Of a DNA stretch of 59,026 bases, positions 15,172-24,001 are shown piece by piece. Under the pieces are notes generated by a model. The model did not search any database and was not told the origin of the DNA. It was given only the letters and a program-made list of their open reading frames with translations. The DNA comes from Thermoplasmata archaeon (GTDB lineage Archaea; Thermoplasmatota; E2; JACPAO01; JAHFTW01): the NCBI GenBank assembly GCA_023269235.1, contig JAHFTW010000012.1, forward strand, positions 1-59,026, read 5' to 3'. Numbering within the stretch: position 1 is the stretch's first letter; each line of letters starts with the position of its first letter. Position numbers and translations under genes: made by a program.

Positions 15172-15915
15172 TCAGGCCTTCGCGCTTTGCCGGACCCGCT
15201 CGAACAGGATGGCCGCGGCCGCGGCGCTCACGTTGAGCGACAGGTCGCCGCCCGGCGTCGGGAGGCAGACGCGTTCGTCGAGGGCGTCGAGGGTCTGCTG
15301 CGACAGCCCCGCGGACTCGGAGCCGAGGACGAGGCAGAGCGCCGTGGTGAGCTTGAGCTTCCACGGGGCCTTGCCCCCGTTGGCGTCCGCGCCGACGAGC
15401 CAGACGCCGTCGCGCTTGAGGTTCGCGAGGGCGCCGCCGAGGCTGCTGACCTTGGCGACGGGGAGCAGGCTGAACGCGCCGGAGGCGGACTTGACGGCGC
15501 CCGCGCCGATGGCGGCCGTTCCGCGCTCGGGCACGAGCATGCCGTGGCAGCCGGCGAGCAGGGCGCTGCGGGCGATCGCGCCGAGGTTCTGCGGGTCCTC
15601 GATGCCGTCCACGGCGATGAGGAACGGCTCCTCGCCTGCGGCCTTGGCGCGGGCGAGGAGATCCTTGACGCTGTAGTCAGGCAGCGGCGCGACGATGGCG
15701 CCGACGCCTTGGTTGTTCGCGCCGACGGTGCGCACCAATTCGCCGGGGAGGACGTACTGGACGCCGACGGCGCGCGCGGCCGCGGCCTCGCGGATGGCCT
15801 TGAGGGCCGGGTCCTTGTCCGAGTCCTTCGAGATGATGACGGAGTGGACTTCGCGGTCGCTGCGCAACGCCTGGAGGACGGCGTGTCGGCCGCTGATGCC
15901 TTCGCGGGAGGCCAC
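15172..15915 (-). CDS. SpoU/TrmH family rRNA or tRNA 2'-O-ribose methyltransferase
   Basis: A 247-residue SPOUT enzyme. It has an N-terminal substrate-binding domain (ISGRHAVLQALRSDREVHSV) and a C-terminal knotted SAM domain with the family motifs LIAVDGIEDPQNLGAIARSA (motif 1, catalytic Arg), LCLVLGSESAGLS (motif 2) and CLPTPGGDLSLNVSAAAAAILFE (motif 3). This is the RlmB/TrmH architecture; the modified nucleotide cannot be read. GTG 15915 is selected because it comes 23 nt after the MFS stop and just before the conserved N-terminal block. It is probably co-transcribed with the MFS gene. Confidence 0.9.
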   Translation of the reverse strand: MASREGISGRHAVLQALRSDREVHSVIISKDSDKDPALKAIREAAAARAVGVQYVLPGELVRTVGANNQGVGAIVAPLPDYSVKDLLARAKAAGEEPFLIAVDGIEDPQNLGAIARSALLAGCHGMLVPERGTAAIGAGAVKSASGAFSLLPVAKVSSLGGALANLKRDGVWLVGADANGGKAPWKLKLTTALCLVLGSESAGLSQQTLDALDERVCLPTPGGDLSLNVSAAAAAILFERVRQSAKA

Positions 15916-15938
15916 GCGATCCCCAGGGGCGCCGTCGC

Positions 15939-17117
15939 CTAAGCCCTTGCGCCACGCAGCAGGAAGGGGAACGCGGCGAGGATGAAGAGGGCAGACAGGG
16001 CCGCCATCGCGGGACGGCTGACGTCGTACAGGATGCCGAGGAGGGCGCTGCCGGCGAACCAGGAGACCCCGAAGACGGCATCGAACGTGCCGAACGCTGC
16101 GCCGCGCCGCCGGCTGGTCACGAGATGCGCGAGAAGGGGCTTGAAGACGCTCGCCACGACGCCCAGGCCGACGCCCCAGAGCGCCATCCCGGCGACGGCG
16201 GCCGCTTGCGGACCCCACAGGACCAGAGGCGTGCTGAGCACGGGCGCCAAGATGGCGACGGCGAGGCGGCGACGGCCCCATGCGTCCCCGACGCGGCCGA
16301 GGAAGAAGGCGGAGACGCCGCTCACGGCGTTGGCGTAGGCGTAAAGGAGAGGAATCGCCGCGGGAGCGAACGTGGCGACGCGGCCCATGTGGTAGGCGAG
16401 GAGCGGGAAGTCCACCATCCCGGCGGCGAGGAGGCCGCCTGCGGCGACGACGAACCAATAGGAACGCGGCAGGCCATGCGCTTCCACCTGCGTGGTGGCG
16501 GCCTCCAGGTCGTGCGGCCGAGGATTCGTGCGGCCGGCAACCAGGAGCGTTCCGAGGGCAAACAGGGCCGGGGCTCCCAGCATGAGGTAGGAGGACGGGT
16601 AGTCGCCGCGCCAGGCAAGGACGCCCGCCGCGAGGACGGGACCCAACGTGGCGCCCGCGCGGTCAAGGGTCTCGTGCAGGCCGAACGTGAAGCCGCGCCC
16701 CAGAGAGTGGCTGGCGGCCGCGAGCATGGCGTCGCGCGGCGGGTTGCGGATGGCCTTGCCCGTGCGCTCTAGCAGCATGAAGAGCGCCGCCAGCTGCCAG
16801 GAGCCGGCGAAGGCGAGGATGGGAACCGCGAGCATGTTGATGGAGTAGCCAAGGATGGCGACCGCCCAGTAACGCCCGGTGCGGTCGGCCCAACGCCCGG
16901 AGAAGACGCGGAGGCCGTAGCCGACGAGCTCGCCGAGGCCGGCGACGGTCCCGACGATGGCGCCGCTCGCGCCCAGCAGCGCAAGGTAGGGGCCGTTGAC
17001 CGCCCGGGCCCCCTCGTACGCCATGTCGGCGAAGAAGCTGACCAGGCCCACCAGGATGACGAAACGCAGCGCACGTTGGCGCAACGGCCTACCATCCGCC
17101 GCAGGTTCGCCCTCCAC
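15939..17117 (-). CDS. Major facilitator superfamily transporter
   Basis: A 392-residue protein with about 12 hydrophobic segments and MFS cytoplasmic loop motifs: GRWADRTGRYW after helix 2 and the equivalent GRVGDAWGRRRLAVA in the second half. Other landmarks are FFADMAYEGARAVNGPYLA in helix 1 and a GxxFGLHETLDRAGATLGP loop, seen in archaeal MFS proteins of unknown substrate. The GTG 17117 start gives a short cytoplasmic N terminus (MEGEPAADGRPLRQRALRF). It lies upstream of, and probably in one transcript with, the SpoU methylase. The AlaX gene is divergent with a 41-bp gap in which I see no convincing TATA element. Confidence 0.85.
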   Translation of the reverse strand: MEGEPAADGRPLRQRALRFVILVGLVSFFADMAYEGARAVNGPYLALLGASGAIVGTVAGLGELVGYGLRVFSGRWADRTGRYWAVAILGYSINMLAVPILAFAGSWQLAALFMLLERTGKAIRNPPRDAMLAAASHSLGRGFTFGLHETLDRAGATLGPVLAAGVLAWRGDYPSSYLMLGAPALFALGTLLVAGRTNPRPHDLEAATTQVEAHGLPRSYWFVVAAGGLLAAGMVDFPLLAYHMGRVATFAPAAIPLLYAYANAVSGVSAFFLGRVGDAWGRRRLAVAILAPVLSTPLVLWGPQAAAVAGMALWGVGLGVVASVFKPLLAHLVTSRRRGAAFGTFDAVFGVSWFAGSALLGILYDVSRPAMAALSALFILAAFPFLLRGARA

Positions 17118-17158
17118 GCCCGGGCCACCATCCGGACGCTGATGAAGGAGTCGGATGC

Positions 17159-17905
17159 GTGAAATGGACGCCCGGCGTGGACACGGCGTTGACGGAACGG
17201 CTCTGGCTCACACAACCCCGCAAGGCGACCTGCCTCGCCAAGGTCGTGGACGCCGGCGGGGAGTGGGTCGTCCTCGACCGCACGGTCCTTGCCCCGCAGA
17301 GCCAAAGCCATCGCCACCCGCAGCCGCACGACCAGGGCGTGCTCTGGGCGCGCGGCGAGAAGCGGCGCGTGGACCGGGTCCTCGAACGGGACGGCCGGCT
17401 CTGGCACCGCGTCGTCGGGGCCGCCCTCCAGGTCGGCGACGAGGTGAACCTGCACCTTGACCCGGAGCGCCGCGCCAAGACGAGCCGCGCCCACACGGCG
17501 CTCCATCTCCTGCTTCCCGCCCTCGCCGCCGCCGGGGCGCACATGACGACCGACCCCATCGTGCGGCACGGCGGCAACCTCCGCATCGAGCTCGCCGACC
17601 CGCTCACGCCGGCCGCGCTCGCCGCCATCCTCCAGAAGGCCAACGCCGGAGTCGCCGCGAACCTTCAGGTGAGCCGCGAGCACGCGACGCGGGACGCCCT
17701 CCATGACGTGACGCCGCAACTCTTCCACCCGCCGCATCCGACCCCCGGCCCCGACCCCGTGGAGCTGGTGCGCATCGCGGGCCTTTGCTGCTATCCCTGC
17801 GACGGGACTCACGTGGAGAGGACAGGCCTTGTCGGGCGCATCGTGGTGGCGGAGGCCAAACGTGGCCGCGACGGTTTCCTCGTGGTCGCGCGCGTCACGG
17901 CTTGA
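17159..17905 (+). CDS. AlaX-type alanyl-tRNA editing protein
   Basis: A 248-residue stand-alone relative of the AlaRS editing domain, which hydrolyses mischarged Ser- or Gly-tRNA-Ala. It has the zinc-binding pattern HTALH (HxxxH) and CDGTHV (CxxxH), the N-terminal barrel segment VVLDRTVLAPQ, and RVDRVLERDG as in AlaX-M proteins. The length lies between AlaX-S and AlaX-L. GTG 17159 gives MKWTPGVDTALTERLWLTQ. Its 3' end overlaps the convergent amidohydrolase gene by 11 bp. Archaea commonly carry such trans-editing factors beside AlaRS; no alaS is visible here. Confidence 0.9.
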   Translation: MKWTPGVDTALTERLWLTQPRKATCLAKVVDAGGEWVVLDRTVLAPQSQSHRHPQPHDQGVLWARGEKRRVDRVLERDGRLWHRVVGAALQVGDEVNLHLDPERRAKTSRAHTALHLLLPALAAAGAHMTTDPIVRHGGNLRIELADPLTPAALAAILQKANAGVAANLQVSREHATRDALHDVTPQLFHPPHPTPGPDPVELVRIAGLCCYPCDGTHVERTGLVGRIVVAEAKRGRDGFLVVARVTA

Positions 17906-18929
17906 GCTGGACTGGATGGAGGCCGGGTTTGCGCGACGGTGTCGCCCACGGCATCTCGGGGAGCACCACGACGTCGAGTGGCTGGCCCTTGCGCGGCGGG
18001 AGCGCGGGGGGAAGCCCTGCCAGCGGGCGCGCGTTCCAGGTCGCGAGCCGCAGAAGGTCCGCCGTCGCGATCTTGGGGAACCACGCCGCGAGCTGGCCGA
18101 GGTCCGACCAGAGGTTCCCGTCGTGCAGCATGCCGTTGTCGGTCCCGACGCAGACGGTGAGGCCCGCCTCTAGCATCCCGGCGAGCGGCGTCTTGAGGCC
18201 GAACCAGGCGTTGCTGCGCGGCGCGACGACGACGGGCACTTTCTGCTGCGCGGCCTCCTCCCACTCCTCCGGCGTCGCGGCGAGGCCGTGGACGAGGAAC
18301 GTGGGCTCGAGGGCAAGGATGCCGTCCCAGTCCTCGCGCACCGCCTCGCTGGCGTGGAGCGTGAACGGCTTGCGCGCCTTGTGGGTCGCCTCCGCCCACG
18401 CCTCCACGTCCTCAGGGCGGCGGAAATCGCGCAGCGCGGAGAGTCCGACGCCGTCCGCGACGGCCAGCAGCGCCTCGGCCTCGCGCGCGTCGAACGTGGT
18501 CTTGAGCGGCCGGCCCAGGATGACGGGGCGCGGGCCGAGGCCGTCCACGGCGCGCAAGGCCTCCACGCCGGCAACGCCTCCTTCGCGAAAGTCCAAGAAC
18601 GCGCCGACGCCGCACGCTTCCATCTCGCCCACGTAGCGCCGCACGCCCTGCGCCAGCACGTCCGCAGGCGTCTGCGCCAGTTGCTGGTGCTTCCATCCGC
18701 CGGGGCCGACGAGCGCGGGGACCGTGGTGGGCTTTCCAGGCGTCTCGCGCAGGGCCGCGTCGAAAACGTGCGTATGCGCATTCACTGGCGAGGGGACGAT
18801 CCAGCCTTCCGCGTCCGGCCGGCGCGGCGGGGCTCCTTCTCCCCAGTCGAGGCAGCGGCCCCCGTCCGCCTCGAGCCAACCTTCCACGACGGCGTCGCGA
18901 AGGAGGAGCTTGCCGGCGAACAGGGGCAC
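17895..18929 (-). CDS. Amidohydrolase (cytosine deaminase/chlorohydrolase-like)
   Basis: A 344-residue amidohydrolase-fold protein. The N-terminal metal motif is SPVNAHTHVFD; FTLHASE, a mid-protein His (FLVHGLAATPEEW) and VGTDNGMLHDGNLWSDLG with the metal-ligand Asp follow. This order matches metal-dependent deaminases/hydrolases (SsnA, TrzA, cytosine deaminase group). The substrate is unknown. GTG 18929 is preceded at about 28 nt by CAAAGCCTT (18953-18961), which could be its TATA element, though that overlaps the start of a hairpin-rich gap. The gene converges on AlaX with overlapping 3' ends. Confidence 0.82.
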   Translation of the reverse strand: MPLFAGKLLLRDAVVEGWLEADGGRCLDWGEGAPPRRPDAEGWIVPSPVNAHTHVFDAALRETPGKPTTVPALVGPGGWKHQQLAQTPADVLAQGVRRYVGEMEACGVGAFLDFREGGVAGVEALRAVDGLGPRPVILGRPLKTTFDAREAEALLAVADGVGLSALRDFRRPEDVEAWAEATHKARKPFTLHASEAVREDWDGILALEPTFLVHGLAATPEEWEEAAQQKVPVVVAPRSNAWFGLKTPLAGMLEAGLTVCVGTDNGMLHDGNLWSDLGQLAAWFPKIATADLLRLATWNARPLAGLPPALPPRKGQPLDVVVLPEMPWATPSRKPGLHPVQLKP

Positions 18930-18967
18930 ACGCTAGCCACGCCGCGCCGGGGCAAAGCCTTGATGGC

Positions 18968-19066
18968 GACCGCAAGCGCGGTCGATCGGCTGGGCGGTCT
19001 GCGACCGCCCGGCGGGGGCGCTGCCCCCGCCCTCTTCCCCCGCTCGGGGGCCTTGCGGCCCCCGAG
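18968..19066. repeat. Tandem array of four GC-rich hairpins between divergent genes
   Basis: Four consecutive perfect inverted repeats: GACCGC-aagc-GCGGTC (18968-18983), GGGCGGTC-tgc-GACCGCCC (18992-19010), GGCGGGGGC-gct-GCCCCCGCC (19011-19031) and CTCGGGGGCC-ttgc-GGCCCCCGAG (19043-19066). A further CG-alternating palindrome follows at 19082-19094. They lie in the 214-bp gap between the divergent amidohydrolase and glpK genes, so they are not an ordinary 3' terminator. Confidence 0.8.
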
Positions 19067-19110
19067 ACCCCAGCATGGCTCGCGCGCTGCGCGCTCGCAC
19101 GCGACGCGGC

Positions 19111-19120
19111 AGTATTTTCT
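19111..19120 (+). promoter_or_regulatory. TATA-like box of glpK
   Basis: AGTATTTTCT is the most A/T-rich stretch of the gap, centred about 28 nt before ATG 19144. Confidence 0.55.
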
Positions 19121-19143
19121 CGCTGGAATTGATTCCCCCATCG

Positions 19144-20619
19144 ATGAAGGACTGCGTCCTGGCCATCGACGAGGGGACCACCGGAGTCACCGCCCTCGTC
19201 CTGGGCCCCGACCGCCGCGTCCTGGGGCGTGCCTACGCCGAGGTGCCGCAGTCGTACCCGAAGCCCGGATGGGTCGAGCAGGACCCGCTCGTCATCCTGG
19301 CCACCGTCGAGACCGTCGGCGTCCAAGCCCTCCGCGCCGCCGGCGTTGCGGCATCGCGTCTCGCGGGCATCGGCATCGCCAACCAGCGCGAAACCACCGT
19401 GCTCTGGGACCGCAGGACGGGGACCCCCGTCGCGCCCGCCATTGTCTGGCAGGACAAGCGCACCAGCACCCGCTGCGAGACGCTCAAACCGGACTGGTCC
19501 TCCACCGTCCGTCGCAAGACCGGCCTTGTCCTCGACCCCTATTTCAGCGCGACCAAGCTTGAATGGCTCTTGCGCGACGCCAAGCTGAAGGCCCGCGCCA
19601 AGAAGGGCGAGCTCGCCTTCGGGACGGTGGATGCCTGGCTCGCCGCCCGCCTCGTGGGACGACACGCCACCGACGTCACGAACGCAAGCCGCACGCTGCT
19701 GTGGAACATCCGCAAGGGCGACTGGGACGACGAGCTGCTGGAGCTGTTCGGACTCCCGGCCGCGCTTCTGCCCGAGGTCCTGCCCAGCTCGGGAGTCGTC
19801 GGCGACACAAACCGATTCGGGGGAAACGTCCCGGTCGCGGCCCTCGTGGGCGACCAGCAGGCGGCCCTCTTCGGCCAGGGTTGCACGCGCCCCGGGGAGG
19901 CCAAATGCACGTACGGCACCGGAGCGTTCATCCTCCAGCACACCGGGTCTTCGCCTGTCGCGAGCCGGCACGGCCTTCTCATCACGCGCGCCGCAAGCCT
20001 CGACGCCAAACCGCAGTTCGCCCTCGAAGGCGCCGTCTTCACCGCAGGCGCCGCCATCCAGTGGCTGCGTGACCAGCTCGGCTTCTTCGCCACTGCGCCC
20101 GAGGTCAACGCCCTCGCCGCCCAGGTCCCCGACTCCGGCGGCGTCGTCGCGGTGCCTGCCTTCACGGGCCTCGGCGCCCCGCATTGGGACCCCGAGGCGC
20201 GCGGGGCCCTTCTTGGGCTCAGTCGCGGCACCGACAGGCGCCACATCGCGCGCGCCATGCTGGACGCCATCGCGTTCCAGTGCGCCGACGTCCTCGCCGC
20301 GATGGAGAAGGACTCTGGGAAACGCCTGCCCCGCCTGCGCGTGGACGGCGGCGCAAGCCAGAGCGACCTCCTCCTCCAGACGCAGGCCGACATCCTCCAA
20401 CGCCCCGTCGTGCGGCCCGCAAACGTCGAGACGACGGCGATGGGGGCAGGGTTCCTTGCCGGAATCGCGACGGGGCTGTGGAGCAGAGACGATGCGCGGG
20501 AGCCGACGCGCGGCGATTTGGAGGTCCGTCCTTTGTCCAAGCCGGCCGCCGTCGCGCGACAGCGCAAGGCGTGGTCGGCCGCCGTCGCTGCGATGCGCGC
20601 CTTTAAGCCGCAGACTTGA
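19144..20619 (+). CDS. glpK: Glycerol kinase
   Basis: A 491-residue FGGY kinase that phosphorylates glycerol to sn-glycerol 3-phosphate in the cytoplasm. Seen: the ATP-binding IDEGTTGVTALVL, IANQRETTVLWD, WQDKRT, NASRTLLWN, VGDQQAALFGQGC, the phosphate-binding YGTGAFIL, FTGLGAPHWDPEARGALLG, and the C-terminal LRVDGGASQSDLLLQTQADIL. All are typical of GlpK rather than other FGGY sugar kinases. In an archaeon it may serve glycerol catabolism. ATG 19144 is supported by the TATA-like box. The 3' end overlaps the convergent aminotransferase gene by 17 bp. Confidence 0.95.
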   Translation: MKDCVLAIDEGTTGVTALVLGPDRRVLGRAYAEVPQSYPKPGWVEQDPLVILATVETVGVQALRAAGVAASRLAGIGIANQRETTVLWDRRTGTPVAPAIVWQDKRTSTRCETLKPDWSSTVRRKTGLVLDPYFSATKLEWLLRDAKLKARAKKGELAFGTVDAWLAARLVGRHATDVTNASRTLLWNIRKGDWDDELLELFGLPAALLPEVLPSSGVVGDTNRFGGNVPVAALVGDQQAALFGQGCTRPGEAKCTYGTGAFILQHTGSSPVASRHGLLITRAASLDAKPQFALEGAVFTAGAAIQWLRDQLGFFATAPEVNALAAQVPDSGGVVAVPAFTGLGAPHWDPEARGALLGLSRGTDRRHIARAMLDAIAFQCADVLAAMEKDSGKRLPRLRVDGGASQSDLLLQTQADILQRPVVRPANVETTAMGAGFLAGIATGLWSRDDAREPTRGDLEVRPLSKPAAVARQRKAWSAAVAAMRAFKPQT

Positions 20620-21967
20620 GGGCGGCGCCGAGCACGTCCATCGCGCCGTCGATCTGGGCGGCGGTGACGTTGAGGGCCGGGATGAAGCGGAGGCTGTTCT
20701 TGCCGCAGCCGAGCGTGATGAGGCCGCGCTTCCAGGTCGCCTGCTCGATGGCGTCGCGCAGCTTCGGATCCGCCTTGGGGGCGCCGCCAACCCCCTTCTT
20801 CTTGGGGTCGACGAACTCGAGGGCGCGCATGAGGCCGAGGCCGCGGTGGTCGCCGATGAACGCGTGCTGCTTGGCGAATTCGTCAAGGCGCTTGCCGAGG
20901 TGGGCGCCCATCTTGGCGGAGTTCTCCACGAGCTTCTCTCCTTGGAGGACGTCGAGCGTGGCGAGGCTGGCGGCGCAGCCGAGGACGTTGCCGCCATACG
21001 TGTTGGAGTGCTGTCCCTTCTGCTTGAAGTCCAGCTTCGCGGAGAGGAGGCAGGCGCCGATGGGGTAGCCGGAGCCCATCGCCTTGGCGACGCTCACGGT
21101 GTCGGCAGTGATGCCGAAGTGCTCGGTGGCGAACATCTTGCCGGTGCGGCCGAAGCCCGTCTGGACCTCGTCGGCGGCAAGCAGGATGCCGTTCTCGTCG
21201 CACAGCTTGCGCAGCATCTTGGGGAACATCTTGGGCGGGACGACGTAGCCGCCCTCGCCCTGCACCGGCTCCCAGAACACGGCGGCCGTGTCCTTGGGCG
21301 GCAGGACGGTCTCGAAGAGGACCTCGATGGCCTCGATGGCGCGGTTGGCGAGCTCCTGGGGCTCGTCGTAGCCGTCAATGCGCCACGGGTTGCGGTACGG
21401 GTTCGGGAACGGTGTGTGGACGACGCCCGGCATGGAGGGGAAGAAGCCCTCCTTCTGGCGGACCTTGCTCGCCGTGAGCCCGAGCGCGCCCTGGGTGCGG
21501 CCGTGGAAGGCACCGAGGAACGCGAGGAACATCTGGCGGCCCGTGGCGGCCTTCGTGACCTTGATGGCGGCCTCGTTGGCCTCCGTGCCGGACTGGACGT
21601 AGAACGTCTTGACCGGACCCTTGATGGGCGCGATGGCGCCGAGGCGCTCGGCGAGCGCGACCTGCTGCTCGTAGTAGAAGTCGGTGCCGGCGAAGTGCAT
21701 GAGGCGGCTCGCCTGCCCCTGGACGGCGGCGACGACCTTGGGGTGGCAGTGGCCCGTGTTCAGGACGCCGATGCCGGCCGCGAAGTCGAGCAGGCGGTTG
21801 CCGTCCGCGTCCTCGATGACGACGCCGCGTCCCTGCACGGCGGTGACGGGGGCGGTTTTCGTGGTGGTGGCGAGTGCGACGTCGTCGCGGGCGACGATGG
21901 CCTTCGACTTGGGGCCGGGCAGGGCGGTCTTCAGCAGGGGCGTGGACTCTTTTCCGGTCATGGCCAT
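20603..21967 (-). CDS. Class III (PLP) aminotransferase, GABA/ornithine-type
   Basis: A 454-residue class III aminotransferase. Seen: [23 protein letters not shown], the PLP-phosphate loop [20 protein letters not shown], the cofactor Asp in [19 protein letters not shown], and the Schiff-base Lys in [16 protein letters not shown]. This is the pattern of 4-aminobutyrate and acetylornithine/putrescine-type aminotransferases; length favours the GABA-T group. The start is ATG 21967 (MAMTGKEST), with GAGGTG 8 nt upstream, one of the few clear Shine-Dalgarno-like sites here; ATG 21961 is in frame. Substrate is uncertain. Confidence 0.9.
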   Translation of the reverse strand: MAMTGKESTPLLKTALPGPKSKAIVARDDVALATTTKTAPVTAVQGRGVVIEDADGNRLLDFAAGIGVLNTGHCHPKVVAAVQGQASRLMHFAGTDFYYEQQVALAERLGAIAPIKGPVKTFYVQSGTEANEAAIKVTKAATGRQMFLAFLGAFHGRTQGALGLTASKVRQKEGFFPSMPGVVHTPFPNPYRNPWRIDGYDEPQELANRAIEAIEVLFETVLPPKDTAAVFWEPVQGEGGYVVPPKMFPKMLRKLCDENGILLAADEVQTGFGRTGKMFATEHFGITADTVSVAKAMGSGYPIGACLLSAKLDFKQKGQHSNTYGGNVLGCAASLATLDVLQGEKLVENSAKMGAHLGKRLDEFAKQHAFIGDHRGLGLMRALEFVDPKKKGVGGAPKADPKLRDAIEQATWKRGLITLGCGKNSLRFIPALNVTAAQIDGAMDVLGAALKSAA

Positions 21968-22097
21968 GGGGCACCTCGCAGAATCGTCCTGCGATTTCCG
22001 CAAAGGTCGCCACAATCCTGTTGGTGAAAGCCCTGCCGGTGTTCTGGACCAAGGTGATTTACGATTTTCGTGGCAAAGCCTCATCACGCTCCGCGGA

Positions 22098-22751
22098 GTG
22101 CGCGGCATCGTGCTTGGCGACCTGGTGCTGGCCCTCGTGCCGCTCTTCGTGGTCGTGGACCCGCTTGCCAGCATCGGCCTCTACCTCGGCCTCACCGCGC
22201 GCCACGACCGCAAGGGCCGCGACCGCATCGCCCTCAAGGCGAGCCTGTTCGCCGCCGCGGTCCTCCTCGCCTTCGCCCTCACCGGCCAGGCCTTGCTGCG
22301 TTACCTCGGCATCGAGCTCTACAGCCTGCGCGTCGCCGGCGGCATCCTGCTCACGCTCATCGGCCTCAACATGCTGAAGGAAGGCGAGGAGGTGCCCGCG
22401 CGCGAGATCGCCGAGGGCGAGCTGGACGTCCTGACCGGCGGCAGCCACGTCGCCGCCCCGACGCCGCACGACCCGAGCTTCGTCCCCTTGGGCCTCCCGA
22501 TGCTCGCCGGCCCCGGCGCCATCAGCCTCGTCATCGTGCAAGCGACGGAGTTCAACGCGCTCACCATCGGCGCCGCCATCGTCATCACGATGATCGCGGC
22601 CCTCGGCGTCCTTCTCGTCGCGTCGCGCGCGAGCCACATCATCGGGGAGAATGGCCGCCGCGTCATCACGCGCATCATGGGCCTCCTGACGGTCGCGTTC
22701 GCGGTCCAGTACGTCTTCGATGGCGTCAACGGCTGGATGGCGCGCGCGTAG
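22098..22751 (+). CDS. MarC family integral membrane protein
   Basis: About 217 residues with six hydrophobic helices. The family pattern is clear: FVVVDPLASIGLYLGLTA, the LRVAGGILLTLIGLNML block, and the second-half LPMLAGPGAISLVIVQATE. MarC proteins are inner-membrane proteins of unknown transport role. Start choice: GTG 22098, with GTG 22110 (closer to the first helix) in frame; an A/T-rich stretch GATTTACGATTTTCG lies at 22055-22069, about 35 nt upstream, so a short leader is possible. It is followed after 47 bp by a rhomboid-like gene on the same strand. Confidence 0.82.
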   Translation: MRGIVLGDLVLALVPLFVVVDPLASIGLYLGLTARHDRKGRDRIALKASLFAAAVLLAFALTGQALLRYLGIELYSLRVAGGILLTLIGLNMLKEGEEVPAREIAEGELDVLTGGSHVAAPTPHDPSFVPLGLPMLAGPGAISLVIVQATEFNALTIGAAIVITMIAALGVLLVASRASHIIGENGRRVITRIMGLLTVAFAVQYVFDGVNGWMARA

Positions 22752-22767
22752 GTTCCCGTTTGGGGAC

Positions 22768-22775
22768 GCTTATCC
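22768..22775 (+). promoter_or_regulatory. TATA-like box of the rhomboid gene
   Basis: GCTTATCC is centred 27 nt before GTG 22799. GGAGG at 22781-22785 gives a competing leadered reading with TTG 22793. Confidence 0.4.
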
Positions 22776-22798
22776 ACCCTGGAGGACGTTCCTTGTCC

Positions 22799-23392
22799 GT
22801 GCCGTTGTCCACAGGGGCCGTCTACGCGGGCGTCGTCGCGCTCCTGCTCGGGCTCCATCTCCTCGTCTCGTGGCCCGGCTTCACCATCCAGGCGGTGTGG
22901 CTCAACCGCCTGGGCGTCACCCCGGCGACGACGCTAAGCCAGTGGTGGCGCCACCTCGAGGCGGGCCTGTTCCACACGACGCCCGGCCACATCCTGTTCA
23001 ACCTCGCCCTCTTCACGCTCGCTTTCCCGTTCGCAGCGCGCGCCCACGACCCTCTGCGGACGGTGCTGGGCGCGTACTGGCTCGGCCCGTTCGTCGTCTT
23101 CGGCCTTCACCTGGTTCTGGTCCTGCCCCTCGCCAAACTCGGCGTCCCCTACGCGGTGAGCGCCCTCGACCGCCCGCTCGTCGGGTTCTCCGTCATCGCC
23201 TACGCGACCACGGGCATGGCCCTCGCCGGCCTGTCCCTGCCCTGGGCCCTCGGCCTCGGGACCGTCGCGGTCGCCTTCGAGCTCACAGGGGGCGTCCTGC
23301 TCAACGCCACGGGACCGTTCATCTTCGTCTATCACCTGGGCGGGCTCGCGGCCGGGTTCGCGGCGCGGGCGTTCTTCCGTCAACCTGCCTGA
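22799..23392 (+). CDS. Rhomboid-family intramembrane serine protease-like protein
   Basis: About 197 residues with five or six hydrophobic helices. Features fitting rhomboids are HILFN in the second helix (the HxxxN oxyanion-side motif), LVGFSVIAYATTGMA with a G-x-S nucleophile position, and YHLGGLAAGFAAR with a His in the last helix. Together these would supply the Ser-His dyad that cleaves transmembrane substrates. The L1-loop WR motif is not evident, so activity is inferred. GTG 22799 fits the TATA spacing. The 3' end overlaps a convergent Cys-rich small ORF by 13 bp. Confidence 0.65.
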   Translation: MPLSTGAVYAGVVALLLGLHLLVSWPGFTIQAVWLNRLGVTPATTLSQWWRHLEAGLFHTTPGHILFNLALFTLAFPFAARAHDPLRTVLGAYWLGPFVVFGLHLVLVLPLAKLGVPYAVSALDRPLVGFSVIAYATTGMALAGLSLPWALGLGTVAVAFELTGGVLLNATGPFIFVYHLGGLAAGFAARAFFRQPA

Positions 23393-23541
23393 GCGGTGCC
23401 CAGGTTCGCCTTCAGCCCCGCCGCGGCCAGCTCCTTGAGGCTCCGGTGTGCGTTCTCCGGGAGCAGCGGGCAGAGGATACACGGGGGCTCGGAGGCGCAG
23501 CAAGCCAGCTTGCGCAGATGCGGCGGGTCCGGTGACTCCAT
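23380..23541 (-). CDS. Cys-rich microprotein (53 residues), unknown function
   Basis: A minus-strand ORF reading MESPDPPHLRKLACCASEP, then PCILCPLLPENAHRSLKELA and a short tail ending GTAQAG. The cysteines are at positions 14, 15, 21 and 24 (CC-x5-C-x2-C), which could bind zinc or an Fe-S cluster. The following helix and the codon usage look genuine. No family is recognised. It lies between the convergent rhomboid gene (13-bp overlap) and the co-directional Lrp regulator stop (24 bp downstream of the Lrp gene), so it may share the Lrp transcript. Confidence 0.5.
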   Translation of the reverse strand: MESPDPPHLRKLACCASEPPCILCPLLPENAHRSLKELAAAGLKANLGTAQAG

Positions 23542-23565
23542 CCTCGTGACTCCGGCAGTCCGCCT

Positions 23566-23979
23566 TCAGATCTCCTTGAGGATGAGCCGGCTGCGCGTGG
23601 CCTGCGTACCGGGGATGGAGCGGATCTTGTCAATGATGACGTTGAGGTCCGCCGTCGTCGGGCAGTCCGCGACCACGAGAATGTCCTGCTCGCCCGTGAC
23701 CTCCCAGACCATCTCGACGCCGTCCCAGTCGCGGATGCGCTTGGCGATGTCGGCGGTGTGGACGTTGGCCTCGACGGCGACCTCGACGAGCGCCTTGACG
23801 TGGCTGCCGGCGGTGCGGATGGTGAACTGGCGGATGGTGCCCTCGTCCACGAGGCGCTTGACGCGGCTGCGGATGGTGCCCTCCGAGGTGCCGACCTCCT
23901 TCGCCATCGCGGTGAAGGATTCCCGGCCGTCGGCGCGAAGGAGGCGAAGGATCTGGCGGTCCACGTCGTCCAGGCTCAC
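23566..23979 (-). CDS. Lrp/AsnC family transcriptional regulator
   Basis: A 137-residue two-domain regulator. The N-terminal winged helix-turn-helix reads LDDVDRQILRLLRADGRESF, then AKEVGTSEGTIRSRVKRL. The C-terminal RAM (ligand-binding/oligomerisation) domain includes VEVAVEANVHTADIAKRI and GEQDILVVADC. Family members sense amino acids and act locally or globally. The start is GTG 23979, placed 26 nt downstream of a minus-strand GCAAAATA box (24002-24009). It is divergent from glmM across a 126-bp gap holding one TATA-like element per direction. Targets are unknown. Confidence 0.92.
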   Translation of the reverse strand: MSLDDVDRQILRLLRADGRESFTAMAKEVGTSEGTIRSRVKRLVDEGTIRQFTIRTAGSHVKALVEVAVEANVHTADIAKRIRDWDGVEMVWEVTGEQDILVVADCPTTADLNVIIDKIRSIPGTQATRSRLILKEI

Positions 23980-24001
23980 CTTCTTAGCGACTTTCGTGGA
24001 C

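Noticed and set aside
18412-20997. 861-codon open frame on the minus strand across glpK
   Set aside because: It covers glpK antisense and shows low-complexity Arg/Gly/Glu stretches; glpK itself has all family motifs.
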